Assembly: GCF_019104945.1 (NCBI RefSeq)
Contig: NZ_JAHRWW010000004.1
Span: 1 to 64,000 of the forward strand
Length of the DNA: 64,000 bases
Origin: Thermomonas sp.
GTDB lineage: Bacteria; Pseudomonadota; Gammaproteobacteria; Xanthomonadales; Xanthomonadaceae
Reading direction: 5' to 3'
The notes beneath the pieces are model-generated. The model was given only the letters and a program-made list of their open reading frames with translations, searched no databases and had not been told where the DNA came from. Of this stretch, positions 51,367 through 60,475 are shown in pieces (positions within the stretch are counted from its first letter, which is position 1; the number at the start of each line of letters is the position of its first letter). Position numbers and translations under genes: made by a program.

Positions 51367-52356
51367 TTAGTAAGTGCGGCACTGCTTAAAGCGCACCGGC
51401 TTCTGGCTACCTGCCGGGGGCTGCAGTTGAATGCGTGAAGAGGCAAGCTCTGGATAACGTTCCAAGAGCGGGCAGATATCGCTGATGGGGTCTGTGGTCT
51501 CAGAAGACAGGTACACCAACAAGGTGGACTGGGTGGACCACAGCGCGCGGCTGACACCAAACAAGGTGGAAATTGCGTTGGCCGTTTCGCGGCGGCGGGT
51601 CTCAAGTTCAGCCGCGTCGCTAGGGACTGCGGCTGCGGCTGCAGCGACTTCTACCTTTTGTGCAGCCTGCTTCTGAGCAACCTGCTGCTGAGCAACCTGG
51701 GGTGCGGGCGGTGGCATGTCATTGGGGGTTGAGTCTGCGGGCGTACCCATCATGCCAATGCCCCATACAAGTAGGCCAGCAACGGCTGCGCCCAGCCAGG
51801 CAACAGCCAGTGATTTATGGGGAACGGCTGGCGTTTGTGCAACCGGTGGCGGGATGGGGGCGTCGGGCTGCGGCACATAGGGGCGCACTTCCGGCCACAG
51901 CGTTTCACCGTCGATCAGCTCGATGTTTTGCTCGCGCGCAAACTTTACAGCGCTATCTTCAAAGCGGCCGGGTGTTACAACAAGGATGTGCTCGGCCCCA
52001 CGCAGTTTGGCCGACTGCGGAAGAACCAATAGCGCCGACGAATCCACCACGGCTAATGTGCCGTATTTGCACGAAAGCAAGGTGCGTTCGTCGTGGCGCT
52101 CCAGCAGCATGTCGCTGCCGTCGGTAGGGATGCCATCGGCGGGCAAGCCGTCTTCGTTCACCGGCTTATAGCCACGCGCGTGCATCGCCTGCAACAGCAG
52201 TTTGGCAAATTCACGCCAGTGCAGTTTGCCAAGTTGTTCGGCATTGCGCTGGGGCACTTGTGGAGCCAGCTCAGTGCTTGCTTTTTGGCGCAACCAAACG
52301 GATAAACCGATGCCGGTAAGGGCGAAAATAACGAAGGCGATTAAGGACAGGCTCAT
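51367..52356 (-). CDS. Membrane protein with degenerate Mrr-type restriction endonuclease fold
   Basis: A 329-residue protein with an N-terminal membrane span (LIAFVIFALTGIGLSVWL) and a PD-(D/E)xK-like domain (about 50-160: WREFAKLLLQAMHARGY, then DMLLERHDERTLLSCKYGT). A second span lies near residue 190 (LAVAWLGAAVAGLLVWGIGMM), and a Gln/Ala-rich linker leads to a 90-residue C-terminal domain with two cysteines. In active Mrr-like nucleases the lysine is preceded by Gln or Glu at the x-position pair (QxK); here it reads SCK, so activity is doubtful. ATG 52356 is used. A structural or sensing role at the membrane is possible. Confidence 0.65.
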   Translation of the reverse strand: MSLSLIAFVIFALTGIGLSVWLRQKASTELAPQVPQRNAEQLGKLHWREFAKLLLQAMHARGYKPVNEDGLPADGIPTDGSDMLLERHDERTLLSCKYGTLAVVDSSALLVLPQSAKLRGAEHILVVTPGRFEDSAVKFAREQNIELIDGETLWPEVRPYVPQPDAPIPPPVAQTPAVPHKSLAVAWLGAAVAGLLVWGIGMMGTPADSTPNDMPPPAPQVAQQQVAQKQAAQKVEVAAAAAAVPSDAAELETRRRETANAISTLFGVSRALWSTQSTLLVYLSSETTDPISDICPLLERYPELASSRIQLQPPAGSQKPVRFKQCRTY

Positions 52357-52429
52357 ACATCTCAAAACGCTGAATGCGAGGCGCAATCATACCGCTTTGC
52401 GCTGAAATTGAGATGAGGGGCACAGAAAA

Positions 52430-52627
52430 TTATTCACCTGCAGGTTTGGCCGGGGGCTTGGCTTTTTTACGTCTGGTGGGTTTCAGCGAACGCCCGTCGC
52501 GCACCAATTTCTCAAATAATTTGCTGCCCTCAGCCTGCGCGCGACTAAACGCCCCAAGGCTGGAGAGCCAAATCTGCTGCGCCGCTTCGGTGATGGACTT
52601 GTTGTTGGTTTTTTTCAACTTAGCCAT
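52430..52627 (-). CDS. Phasin-like protein (PHA granule-associated family)
   Basis: A 65-residue protein starting MAKLKKTNNKSITEAAQQIWLSSLG (first part MAKLKKTNNKS, then ITEAAQQIWLSSLG). The helix continues FSRAQAEGSKLFEKLVRDG, matching the N-terminal half of PhaI/PhaF-type phasins. The tail is Lys/Pro-rich (PTRRKKAKPPAKPAGE) like a truncated PhaF DNA-binding tail. Phasins coat polyhydroxyalkanoate granules. At 65 residues it is about half the normal length, so this is a mini-phasin or a remnant. No PHA synthase is in the window. Confidence 0.7.
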   Translation of the reverse strand: MAKLKKTNNKSITEAAQQIWLSSLGAFSRAQAEGSKLFEKLVRDGRSLKPTRRKKAKPPAKPAGE

Positions 52628-52731
52628 GCGTGCGCTTCTCGCGTCAGGTGGACGCCCTCCTTGGTCGGTGGGGGAAGCATCGTGGTTTGCGCTAGAGCAT
52701 TCACACCAGCGCGCGCTGTGGAGAGTGGCGC

Positions 52732-53520
52732 TTAATGCGCGCCAAATACCAGCAGCAGGGCTAGGGCAGAGGCGAGCAAGAGGGCGGTGGCCAAAAGCCA
52801 CGAAGCACGCTGCGCGCCGGTTTGCTTGGCCGTTACGGCTGTTTTTGCTGTGGACTGTGCGGCCGCTTCGGGCGATATGGGGGGCGTTTGTACCGCGCTT
52901 GGCAACGAGCCTTCTAATACAAACCGGTGAAGACGTGAAAATACCAACTGGTCGCCGGGGTGCAAGATGGCTTCGCGCACTGGGCGGCCATTGAGCTGCA
53001 CGCCGCCAGCGGTGCTATGCAGGAGTGCTTGCCCGTTGTGGATTGAGATTGTGGCGTGACGCGGTGCAATAGCCTCGCCTTCAATACGCAGCGTTGCTTC
53101 TGCCGCGCTTCCAACGACACAGGGGCGCTGTAGGCAAAAACTGCGGCCGTGGTATGGGCCGCTGACGCCGCGCAAAATAAGGCGTGGGCAGACACCGGCA
53201 AACGGGGGGGCAAGTTCGCCGTTAGGCGCACGGTTGTCGGTGGGTGAATAAAGCAGCACATGATGGCTGCCAATATGCAGATTATCGCCAGCGCGCAGCA
53301 TGACGAGCTTTTGCACCGGCCTGCCATTGACGTGCACGCCAACGCCTTCGGCCACGGCCATCCAGACGCCACGGCGGTCATTGCAGAATTGAATTAGCCA
53401 CGGGGCGCCCGCTTCAACAGGCACCAACGCACCGGCTTGGCTGCCAAGCGAAAGCATGCCAAGGGCCAGCGGCAGATCGGGCTGTTGAGGGTTATGGAAA
53501 TGCAGACGCAGGTCACTCAT
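52732..53520 (-). CDS. Tandem FHA-domain membrane protein
   Basis: A 262-residue protein with two FHA-like modules. The first (about 10-100) includes GVHVNGRPVQKLVMLRAGDNLHIGSHHVLL; read here as VHVNGRPVQKL and AGDNLHIG. The second (about 115-215) includes VVGSAAEATLRIEG, APRHATISIHNG and QLNGRPVREAILHPGDQLVF. The second keeps Gly-Ser, Arg-His and Asn-Gly positions of phosphothreonine-binding FHA domains. A C-terminal membrane span (LLATALLLASALALLLVFG) anchors it. No kinase or phosphatase lies nearby, so its partner is unknown. It starts at ATG 53520 and is divergent from the PHA-system gene. Confidence 0.78.
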   Translation of the reverse strand: MSDLRLHFHNPQQPDLPLALGMLSLGSQAGALVPVEAGAPWLIQFCNDRRGVWMAVAEGVGVHVNGRPVQKLVMLRAGDNLHIGSHHVLLYSPTDNRAPNGELAPPFAGVCPRLILRGVSGPYHGRSFCLQRPCVVGSAAEATLRIEGEAIAPRHATISIHNGQALLHSTAGGVQLNGRPVREAILHPGDQLVFSRLHRFVLEGSLPSAVQTPPISPEAAAQSTAKTAVTAKQTGAQRASWLLATALLLASALALLLVFGAH

Positions 53521-53617
53521 TGCAGGGCAATCTAGCACGTTGCGGCAAAGATTCCAGACTGGTCGTAATGCTTTTCACGCGGCAAAATGCGCAAGACTTC
53601 ATTTTGGCCACCTGCCC

Positions 53618-53890
53618 ATGTCTCGCATTGACATCCGTCACCCGCACACTCTTTCGAAAGCTGATGCACGCAGTGCGATTGAAGAGGTGGCGCAAAAGCT
53701 TAAGACTAAATTCGAAATGGATTATGGCTGGAGCGGTGATATATTGAATTTTTCGCGTTCTGGTATCGACGGGCATATTGAGCTGGGTGAAAAAGACCTG
53801 CACGTGTCCGCCAAATTGGGTTTTCTTGCCGCGATGTTCAAGGACCCGATTGAAGCCGAGATCAAGCGTGTGCTGAAAGAGAAGTTCTAA
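53618..53890 (+). CDS. Polyhydroxyalkanoic acid system family protein
   Basis: A 90-residue protein beginning MSRIDIRHPHTLSKADAR with SAIEEVAQKLKTKF and SGIDGHIELGEKDL, matching the PHA_gran_rgn family found near phasin genes. Its fold is a small alpha/beta unit of unknown biochemical function. No signal or membrane segment is present. It lies upstream of serC by 120 bases and divergent from the FHA gene. With the phasin-like and TetR genes it suggests a partial PHA-related locus. Confidence 0.8.
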   Translation: MSRIDIRHPHTLSKADARSAIEEVAQKLKTKFEMDYGWSGDILNFSRSGIDGHIELGEKDLHVSAKLGFLAAMFKDPIEAEIKRVLKEKF

Positions 53891-54010
53891 GGCGCGTTCT
53901 TTGATTTTTTCCTAATGCCAAAGCGTTATGGAAAGTTTCTTTGGCAACAGGCGTTCCAAACTTGCTGCGCTGCGGCATACTGAGAGGATTCATTCCTTGG
54001 AGTTTGCCCG

Positions 54011-55096
54011 ATGTCGCGCGCCTTCAACTTTAGCCCCGGCCCCGCCACATTGCCGGAAGCGGTACTGCGCCGCGCGCAGGCCGAGATGCTGGAGTACGGC
54101 AATACAGGCGCATCGATTCTGGAGATCAGCCATCGGGGTGCGGATTTTATCGCCGTCGCCCAGCGTGCCGAGGCCGACCTGCGCACGCTGCTGAGCATTC
54201 CCGATGACTACGCGGTGCTGTTCACTTCGGGCGGCGCCACCACGGTGCAGGCGCTGTTGCCTCTGAATTTCGCCGCGCCGGGGCAGGCCTGCGACTATGT
54301 GGTGAGCGGGCACTGGGGCAAAACCGCAATCAAACAAGCGGCGCACTGCGTGGATGCGCGCACGGTGGCAAGCTCTGAAGCAGGTGGTTTTCGCGATGTG
54401 CCAGCGCGCGAAACGTGGCAGCTTTCCAACGATGCGGCGTATGTGCACGTGACGGCGAACGAAACCATTCACGGTGTGGAATGGCAGCCGATTCCCGAGG
54501 CAGGCAACGCCCCGCTAGTGGCCGACTTTAGCTCGTCGATTGCCTCCGAGCCACTGGATATTTCGAAGTTCGGTATTGTGTATGCCGGGGCGCAGAAGAA
54601 CCTTGGACCGGTGGGTATCACCGTTGTCATCGTGCGCCGCGATCTACTTGAGCGTGCAGGGCAGCCGCGCGCGCCAATTTTCGACTACCGCGCGCACGCC
54701 GCCGCTGGGTCGATGCTCAATACTCCGCCAAGCTGGAACTGGTATGTGCTGGGCCTGACGGTCAAGTGGATGTTGGACGAAGGCGGGGTGGAAGAATTTG
54801 CGCGGCGCAATGCGGCCAAGGCAAAGCTGCTGTATTCCGCCATCGACAATTCAGGCGGGTTCTATCGCAATGAAGTGGCGGTGGGCACACGTTCGCGTAT
54901 GAACGTGCCGTTCTTTTTACATGACCCCGCACTTGATGCCCTGTTCTTAAGCGAAGCCAAAGAAGCCGGTTTGGTGGCATTAAAAGGCCACCGCGTACTT
55001 GGTGGAATGCGCGTTTCTATTTACAACGCAATGCCGGAAGCGGGTGTGCAAACGCTGACGACATTCATGCAGGAGTTCCAAAAAGCCCATGGCTAA
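54011..55096 (+). CDS. serC: Phosphoserine aminotransferase
   Basis: A 361-residue PLP enzyme that makes 3-phosphoserine from 3-phosphohydroxypyruvate and also acts in pyridoxine synthesis. The sequence begins with [17 protein letters not shown], the standard SerC N-terminus. The lysine binding PLP is Lys196 in [12 protein letters not shown]. Phosphate-binding HETIHGVEW-type (NETIHGVEW) is present. It opens an aromatic/serine operon with pheA, whose start lies 8 bases inside its end. Length and motifs are complete. Confidence 0.96.
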   Translation: MSRAFNFSPGPATLPEAVLRRAQAEMLEYGNTGASILEISHRGADFIAVAQRAEADLRTLLSIPDDYAVLFTSGGATTVQALLPLNFAAPGQACDYVVSGHWGKTAIKQAAHCVDARTVASSEAGGFRDVPARETWQLSNDAAYVHVTANETIHGVEWQPIPEAGNAPLVADFSSSIASEPLDISKFGIVYAGAQKNLGPVGITVVIVRRDLLERAGQPRAPIFDYRAHAAAGSMLNTPPSWNWYVLGLTVKWMLDEGGVEEFARRNAAKAKLLYSAIDNSGGFYRNEVAVGTRSRMNVPFFLHDPALDALFLSEAKEAGLVALKGHRVLGGMRVSIYNAMPEAGVQTLTTFMQEFQKAHG

Positions 55097-56240
55097 GAAA
55101 AACGAAACCAGCAAAAAAGCAGCGGCCAAGGCCGTGTCGAAGCCTGCGGCACATGAGCCAGCAAAGCCTGATTTAAGTGCAGTGCGCGAGCAGATCGACG
55201 GCATCGATCAACAAATTCAGAACCTGATCGCCGAGCGTGCTCGCTGGGCGCATCAGGTGGGCAAGGCCAAGGGCAAGCTGGCCGCAGCCGTGGATTATTA
55301 CCGCCCCGAGCGCGAGGCGCAGGTGCTGCGTCGGGTGGTGGATCGCAACGACGGCCCGCTGGCCGATGAAGTGCTGGTGCGCCTGTTTCGCGAGGTGATG
55401 TCGGCCTGTTTAGCGCAGCAAGAACCGCTGAAAATTGGCTTCTTAGGGCCGGAAGGCACCTTTAGTCAGCAGGCTGTACACAAGCATTTCGGCCATTCGG
55501 CGCACGGCCTTCCACTGGCAAGTATCGAAGAAGTGTTCCAAGAAGTAGCCTGTGGCAACGCCGATTTTGGTGTGGTGCCGGTGGAAAATTCTGGGCAGGG
55601 CACCATTCAAGTGACCTTGGATATGTTCCTTACCTCGCCGCTGCGTATTTGCGGTGAAGTAGAGTTGCGTGTGCACCAATACTTGCTTTCGCGCAGTGGG
55701 CATTTGGAAGACGTGGAGCGCATCTTCGGCCATCCGCAGTCGCTGGCACAGACGGCTGGCTGGCTGCGCACCAATCTTCCGCGTGTTGAAAAAATTCCGG
55801 TGTCGAGTAATGCCGAAGGTGCGCGCCGTGCGCGCAATTCTGACGACGCGGCCGCCATTGCCGGTGAAGCGGCGGGCTTGGTGTATGGGCTTAAGCGTGT
55901 CGCTGGGCCGATCGAGGACCGCAGCGATAACACCACGCGCTTCCTTGTAATTGGCCGACAGCCGTTCCCGCCGTCGGGTAACGACCGCACTTCGCTGCTG
56001 GTATTCATCCGTGACCGTCCCGGCGCACTGTACGGTGTGCTGGAGCCGCTAGCGCGGCGTGGGATTAGTATGAACCGCATCGAGTCGCGCCCCGAGCACG
56101 GCCACAAATGGCAGTACGCTTTCTTTATCGACGTGGCCGGTCATTGTGACGAATCGCCCCTGAAAGACGCGCTGGAAGAAATTGGCGGGCTGGGCGACGA
56201 AGTACGCGTGCTGGGCTCCTACCCGGTGGCGATTGCATGA
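55089..56240 (+). CDS. pheA: Chorismate mutase / prephenate dehydratase (P-protein)
   Basis: A 383-residue bifunctional enzyme. A Lys/Ala-rich N-terminal extension (about 1-30, [18 protein letters not shown]) precedes the AroQ-type mutase ([19 protein letters not shown]; read as [13 protein letters not shown]). The dehydratase domain (about 115-290) has [10 protein letters not shown] and NTTRFLVIG, and an ACT regulatory domain contains IESRPE. It converts chorismate through prephenate to phenylpyruvate and is normally inhibited by phenylalanine at the ACT site. The start overlaps serC by 8 bases, and its end overlaps hisC by 4. The basic extension is longer than in E. coli PheA. Confidence 0.95.
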   Translation: MAKKNETSKKAAAKAVSKPAAHEPAKPDLSAVREQIDGIDQQIQNLIAERARWAHQVGKAKGKLAAAVDYYRPEREAQVLRRVVDRNDGPLADEVLVRLFREVMSACLAQQEPLKIGFLGPEGTFSQQAVHKHFGHSAHGLPLASIEEVFQEVACGNADFGVVPVENSGQGTIQVTLDMFLTSPLRICGEVELRVHQYLLSRSGHLEDVERIFGHPQSLAQTAGWLRTNLPRVEKIPVSSNAEGARRARNSDDAAAIAGEAAGLVYGLKRVAGPIEDRSDNTTRFLVIGRQPFPPSGNDRTSLLVFIRDRPGALYGVLEPLARRGISMNRIESRPEHGHKWQYAFFIDVAGHCDESPLKDALEEIGGLGDEVRVLGSYPVAIA

Positions 56241-57364
56241 TCGATTTTGTTGCACTTGCCAGCGTAGGCATTCGCGGCTTGCGTGCGTATGACCCCGGCC
56301 ACGATCTGGTGGCGCTGCGGCGTATGGCGCCACCGGGGGGCTTGGTAGAGCTGGGCTCTAACGAAAGTCCGTATGGGGCCAGCCCCAAGGCCAAGCAGGC
56401 CATTGCGGCTGTGCTTGACGGTATCCATATCTATCCCGATCCGTTGGGCGGTGACCTCAAACGGGCCTTGGCGCAGCAGCATGGTGTGCACACAGCGCAG
56501 ATTCTGCTGGGCAATGGTTCGCACGAACTGCTGATGCAGTTTGCGCAAGTGTTTGCGGGTGCGGGCGATGAAGTGGTGGCGTCGCAATACGGGTTTGCGG
56601 TCTATGCACTGGCCGCGCAGGCGGCGGGTGCAACACTGCGACTTGCGCCCGCATTGCCCAAAGATCACGCGATGCCGCGTGGGCATGATCTGGACGCGCT
56701 GCTCGCGGCAATCACGCCGCATACCAAATTGCTGTATCTGGCTAACCCGAATAATCCCACCGGTACTTGGTATGGTCGCGAGGCGTTTGCGGCGTTCCTT
56801 GCACAAGTACCCAGCCATGTTTTGGTGGTGGTGGACGAGGCCTATGCTGAATTTGTGGATGCGCCGGACTATGCCAGCGCGCTCGGCCTGCTGTCGCAGT
56901 ACCCCAATCTAATTGTTACCCACACCTTCAGCAAAGCCTATGCCCTCGCTGGCCTGCGGGTGGGGTATGCCATCGCGCATGCAGAGTGCATCGCGGTGAT
57001 GGAGCGGGTGCGCGAGAGCTTTAATGTCAACGCGCTTGGGCTGGCTGCTGCCGAAGCAGCGCTAGGTGATACGGCCTATCTCGCGCAGACGGTGGCGGCC
57101 AATGCGGTACAGCGACAGGTCTTGGCAAGTGCGCTGCGCGCGCGCGGCTTGACGGTTTCTCCATCGCAAACCAATTTTCTACTGGTTGAGTTTGGTGCGC
57201 GCACCGCTGCAATTGAGGCAGCACTGGTGGCGCGCGGGGTGATCCTGCGGCCGATGGGCGGCTACGGTTTGGGTGAGTGTCTGCGCATCACGGTGGGAAC
57301 AGAAACAGAAAATACGCGCCTGCTGGCAGCGCTGGATGAGATTCTGGAGAAGGGACGGGCATGA
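56237..57364 (+). CDS. hisC: Histidinol-phosphate/aromatic aminotransferase
   Basis: A 375-residue class II PLP aminotransferase. GLVELGSNESPYGASP carries the substrate loop, LLYLANPNNPTG the PLP pyridine-ring binder, and FSKAYALAGLR the Schiff-base lysine (Lys233). HisC makes histidinol phosphate, and copies inside pheA-aroA operons often act on phenylpyruvate or hydroxyphenylpyruvate. Because the neighbours are aromatic-pathway genes and no other his genes are in the window, a role in Phe/Tyr transamination is at least as likely. The ATGA overlaps on both sides show tight coupling. Confidence 0.92.
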   Translation: MIDFVALASVGIRGLRAYDPGHDLVALRRMAPPGGLVELGSNESPYGASPKAKQAIAAVLDGIHIYPDPLGGDLKRALAQQHGVHTAQILLGNGSHELLMQFAQVFAGAGDEVVASQYGFAVYALAAQAAGATLRLAPALPKDHAMPRGHDLDALLAAITPHTKLLYLANPNNPTGTWYGREAFAAFLAQVPSHVLVVVDEAYAEFVDAPDYASALGLLSQYPNLIVTHTFSKAYALAGLRVGYAIAHAECIAVMERVRESFNVNALGLAAAEAALGDTAYLAQTVAANAVQRQVLASALRARGLTVSPSQTNFLLVEFGARTAAIEAALVARGVILRPMGGYGLGECLRITVGTETENTRLLAALDEILEKGRA

Positions 57365-58671
57365 GTTCGATGGATTGGTGCGCCACCAAAGCGCGTGCAT
57401 CGCTGCAAGGGACATTGGCGATCCCTGGCGATAAATCGGTGTCGCATCGCTCGGTGATGTTTGCTGCGTTAGCCGATGGTGTGTCCACGATTGATGGATT
57501 TTTGGAGGGCGAAGACACCCGTGCCACGGCTGCAATTTTCAGCCAGCTTGGTGTGCGTATCGAAACCCCGTCGGCCTCGCAGAGGATCGTGCATGGTGTG
57601 GGCGTCGATGGCCTCAAGGCTTCCAGCAAGTTTCTGGATTGCGGCAATGCCGGAACCGGCATGCGCCTGCTGGCGGGGCTGCTCGCCGCGCAGAAATTTG
57701 ATTCGGTGCTGGTCGGCGATGCCTCTCTGAGCAAGCGGCCGATGCGCCGCGTAACAGGGCCGCTGGAAAAAATGGGCGCACGCATCGATACCGATGAAGG
57801 CGGCGTGCCGCCGCTGCGCATCCATGGCGGGCAGACACTGACGGGCGTGGACGTCACCTTGGAAGTAGCCAGCGCACAGGTGAAATCCGCGCTTCTGTTG
57901 GCAGGCTTATATGCCCAGGGTGAAACCGTGGTGCGCGAGCCGCACCCAACCCGTGATTACACCGAGCGCATGCTTGCTGCGTTTGGCGTGGATATTGAAT
58001 TTTCCCCAGGCTATGCGCGTTTGCGCGGTGGCCAGCGCCTTGCGGCGACCAATGTTGCAGTCCCGGCAGACTTTTCTTCAGCCGCGTTCTTTCTTGTCGC
58101 CGCCAGTATTGTGCCCGGTTCCGAGTTGCGGCTTACACAGGTGGGCTTAAATCCGCGCCGTACCGGCCTGCTGCAGGCGCTACGGATGATGGGCGCGGAC
58201 ATTCGTGAAGAGAATGCGGGCATGCATGGCGGTGAGCCCGTGGCCGATTTGCTGGTGCGCTATGCGCCGCTGCGTGGAATCGAGGTGCCCGAAGCGCTGG
58301 TGCCAGACATGATCGACGAGTTCCCGGCGCTGTTTATCGCAGCGGCCTGCGCCGATGGCCCCACCGTGGTGCGCGGTGCGGCCGAACTGCGGGTGAAAGA
58401 ATCCGACCGCCTCGGCGTGATGGCCGCTGGCCTGCGCACGCTAGGGCTTGTGGTTGACGAAACCCCAGACGGGGCCACCATCCATCCAGGACAGTTGCAG
58501 GGCGGCGAGATCGAAAGCCACCACGACCATCGCATCGCTATGGCTTTCGCCGTGGCTGGGCAGGGCGCCAGTGGTGAGGTGCATATACGCAATGTCGATA
58601 CCGTGGCCACCTCGTTCCCCGGTTTCGATAGCCTCGCACGCGACGCGGGGTTTGGGTTGGTCGAAGGCTAA
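57361..58671 (+). CDS. aroA: 3-phosphoshikimate 1-carboxyvinyltransferase (EPSP synthase)
   Basis: A 436-residue enzyme joining phosphoenolpyruvate to shikimate-3-phosphate. The conserved IPGDKSVSHR (shikimate site), DCGNAGTGMRLL (phosphate site) and RVKESDRLGV (PEP site) are complete, as is HDHRIAMAFAV near the C-terminus. GNAGTG with Ala at the third position is the kind found in some glyphosate-tolerant class II enzymes, but the full residue set was not compared. It ends the serC-pheA-hisC-aroA operon and is followed by a clean terminator. Confidence 0.96.
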   Translation: MSSMDWCATKARASLQGTLAIPGDKSVSHRSVMFAALADGVSTIDGFLEGEDTRATAAIFSQLGVRIETPSASQRIVHGVGVDGLKASSKFLDCGNAGTGMRLLAGLLAAQKFDSVLVGDASLSKRPMRRVTGPLEKMGARIDTDEGGVPPLRIHGGQTLTGVDVTLEVASAQVKSALLLAGLYAQGETVVREPHPTRDYTERMLAAFGVDIEFSPGYARLRGGQRLAATNVAVPADFSSAAFFLVAASIVPGSELRLTQVGLNPRRTGLLQALRMMGADIREENAGMHGGEPVADLLVRYAPLRGIEVPEALVPDMIDEFPALFIAAACADGPTVVRGAAELRVKESDRLGVMAAGLRTLGLVVDETPDGATIHPGQLQGGEIESHHDHRIAMAFAVAGQGASGEVHIRNVDTVATSFPGFDSLARDAGFGLVEG

Positions 58672-58676
58672 CAAAT

Positions 58677-58698
58677 AGCACCCCGAAGGGTGCTTTTT
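58677..58698 (+). terminator. Rho-independent terminator of the serC-aroA operon
   Basis: AGCACCC (58677-58683) pairs with GGGTGCT (58688-58694) across a CGAA tetraloop, followed by TTTT. Confidence 0.92.
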
Positions 58699-58723
58699 GT
58701 ACAGGCTAGGTGAACCGGTAGGT

Positions 58724-59395
58724 TTATTGGCTCATCACCGCTGCGCCTTTATCTTTGCTGTCTTTGTAGCAGTCATCAATATCCGCTTGGGTCATGCTGG
58801 CGTAGGGTTTGAACGCGGGTAGGGTGGTGGCCAGCGCTTGTTGGCTGGCCATCATTGCAGGAAGACGGGTGCAGAGTTTCCGCGCTTCGGCCTCAATTTT
58901 CTCGCCCTCAGCTTCCATCTTGGCCTCAAACTCTTTGGCTCCCTTTTCGCCGCCAAAGATCGCACCGGCAACGCCGGAGAGGGCCTTATCAGCCAGTCCC
59001 ACACCTTGGCTGCCGATGGCCATGCCCGCTTCGGCAATGTCGATGATTTGCCCGCGATACGCCAGCAGTTGTTGGCGCTGATCGGCGGTCAGTGGTGCCG
59101 CTTTGCCTGCAATCAGAAGATCGCCTTGCGGGGTAATTTCAGCCTTAGGCAAGTTCTTCGTATTGTGGCCAATGTCTTTGCCATTGATCGTGACATGCGG
59201 GCCATTGCCAATGTCGATATTGCCTTTGGCCATCTCTTCGCGAGCTTTCGCAAAAGCTTTGTCCACTTGTTTTCCAATAAAGCCTTTGGCGGGTGCGTTA
59301 TCAGCGGGCGCTGCGGGCGGCGGGGCGTTATTGCTGCAGGCCAGCAGTGGGAAGGCGATCAAGCAGGCCAGTGCGGAATGACGAATGCTGTTCAT
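58724..59395 (-). CDS. YggN-like lipoprotein (DUF2884 family)
   Basis: A 223-residue lipoprotein precursor (ALACLIAFPLLACSNN, lipidated Cys) with a Pro/Ala-rich linker. The folded part has AEITPQGDLLIAGKAAPLTADQRQQLLAYRGQI (read as ITPQGDLLIAGK then LTADQRQQLLAYR), a segment seen in YggN/DUF2884 periplasmic proteins. A long Glu/Lys helix follows. No enzymatic motif is visible. It is the last gene after the ABC transporter genes on the same strand, with a 30-base gap, so it may be part of that operon. Confidence 0.65.
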   Translation of the reverse strand: MNSIRHSALACLIAFPLLACSNNAPPPAAPADNAPAKGFIGKQVDKAFAKAREEMAKGNIDIGNGPHVTINGKDIGHNTKNLPKAEITPQGDLLIAGKAAPLTADQRQQLLAYRGQIIDIAEAGMAIGSQGVGLADKALSGVAGAIFGGEKGAKEFEAKMEAEGEKIEAEARKLCTRLPAMMASQQALATTLPAFKPYASMTQADIDDCYKDSKDKGAAVMSQ

Positions 59396-59425
59396 ATGCT
59401 TTTCCTAAGAGAGAAAAATTAAGTC

Positions 59426-60475
59426 TCAACCTTCATCGCGCCAGCGACGCAGTTGCATCGCGCCGATCAGCATCGCCACCCCGGCGGCAGCACCGATCCA
59501 CAGTTGCGGGGACAGCAGGACGGTGTACATGCCTTGTACGATGGTGAGGGTGCTGGGAATGCCGTTGCCATTGAAGCTAGAAAGATCGGCTAGCTGCATC
59601 CAAGTGCCAGGGAATACGCCGCCAAGCAAGTGCGCGACGATGTTTTTCCAGAACCAGTTGCTTTCAATATTGAAAATGCTGAGTAGATCAAACCAGCTGA
59701 TAAAGACACCGGCAAATACGGGCAGGGCGACGGCCCACAAAAAGGGCTTGCTCTTGGCCCACACCGAGCACAGCATCAGCCAACCCACACTTGGTAGCGC
59801 CCACAGCGCATAGATCGGTAGCGCAGCAACTAAGACACTTGCATTGGCCAAGAGACTGCTTGGGTTCCAGAGTAAGGTGAACGGGTTGCCGTGGTGGATC
59901 AACACAAACACGCTGAGAATAAGCAAGAAGGCCAGCATGCAGACGATACCGATCGCCGTTGCAATGACCGGGGCAACAATGAGCGCGCTGATGGCTTTGG
60001 ACAGTACCGTGTCACGATCGGAAATGGGCAGCGATTTCCAAAACAGCACACTGCGGGTTTGCCGCTCGTCGTACAGGCTGGCGAGGCAGTAGAAAAACAC
60101 GACAAAGCCCAGCGCCAAGAGTGGCCAAATCATTGCGCTGGCCGCGCTCATGCTGATGCCTGCAGCGAGTTTTTCCATATCGCCGCTACTCATTTGCGCC
60201 GTGATGGCATTGAGGTCGAGGCCGTTGACCATCACCTCGCCGTTAATTTTGAAATTACCAAACGAGGCCTTGCGCGCCGCAAATTCAGCGGTGATCAACC
60301 CAAGTAGGGTGAACAGCAGCGAGATACCGGCGGCCCAGATGGGGGCCCAGAAGAAACCGCCTTTGTGCTCCCAGTATTCGCGCTTCAGCAGTAGCTTCAG
60401 CTTGGCGGTTGGATGTGTGCTGTGGGGTGCAGGCTGGGTGGCACCATTGCCCGCCGAGTCAAGAATGGCGTTCAT
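59426..60475 (-). CDS. ABC transporter permease (ABC-2 type)
   Basis: A 349-residue inner-membrane protein with about seven hydrophobic segments and a large periplasmic loop between the first two (residues 70-105). YDERQTRSVLFWKSLPISDRDTV (YDERQTRSVLFWKSLPIS) is the conserved loop of ABC-2 permeases of the YtrC/YtrD and antibiotic-exporter kind. It overlaps the ATPase gene stop by 4 bases. The pair plus a GntR repressor resembles the Bacillus ytr arrangement, which responds to cell-wall antibiotics, but the substrate here is unknown. Confidence 0.82.
   Translation of the reverse strand: MNAILDSAGNGATQPAPHSTHPTAKLKLLLKREYWEHKGGFFWAPIWAAGISLLFTLLGLITAEFAARKASFGNFKINGEVMVNGLDLNAITAQMSSGDMEKLAAGISMSAASAMIWPLLALGFVVFFYCLASLYDERQTRSVLFWKSLPISDRDTVLSKAISALIVAPVIATAIGIVCMLAFLLILSVFVLIHHGNPFTLLWNPSSLLANASVLVAALPIYALWALPSVGWLMLCSVWAKSKPFLWAVALPVFAGVFISWFDLLSIFNIESNWFWKNIVAHLLGGVFPGTWMQLADLSSFNGNGIPSTLTIVQGMYTVLLSPQLWIGAAAGVAMLIGAMQLRRWRDEG

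Noticed and set aside
51367-52356. Functional restriction endonuclease or defence gene
   Set aside because: The catalytic motif is degenerate, two membrane spans are present, and no methyltransferase or other defence gene lies nearby.
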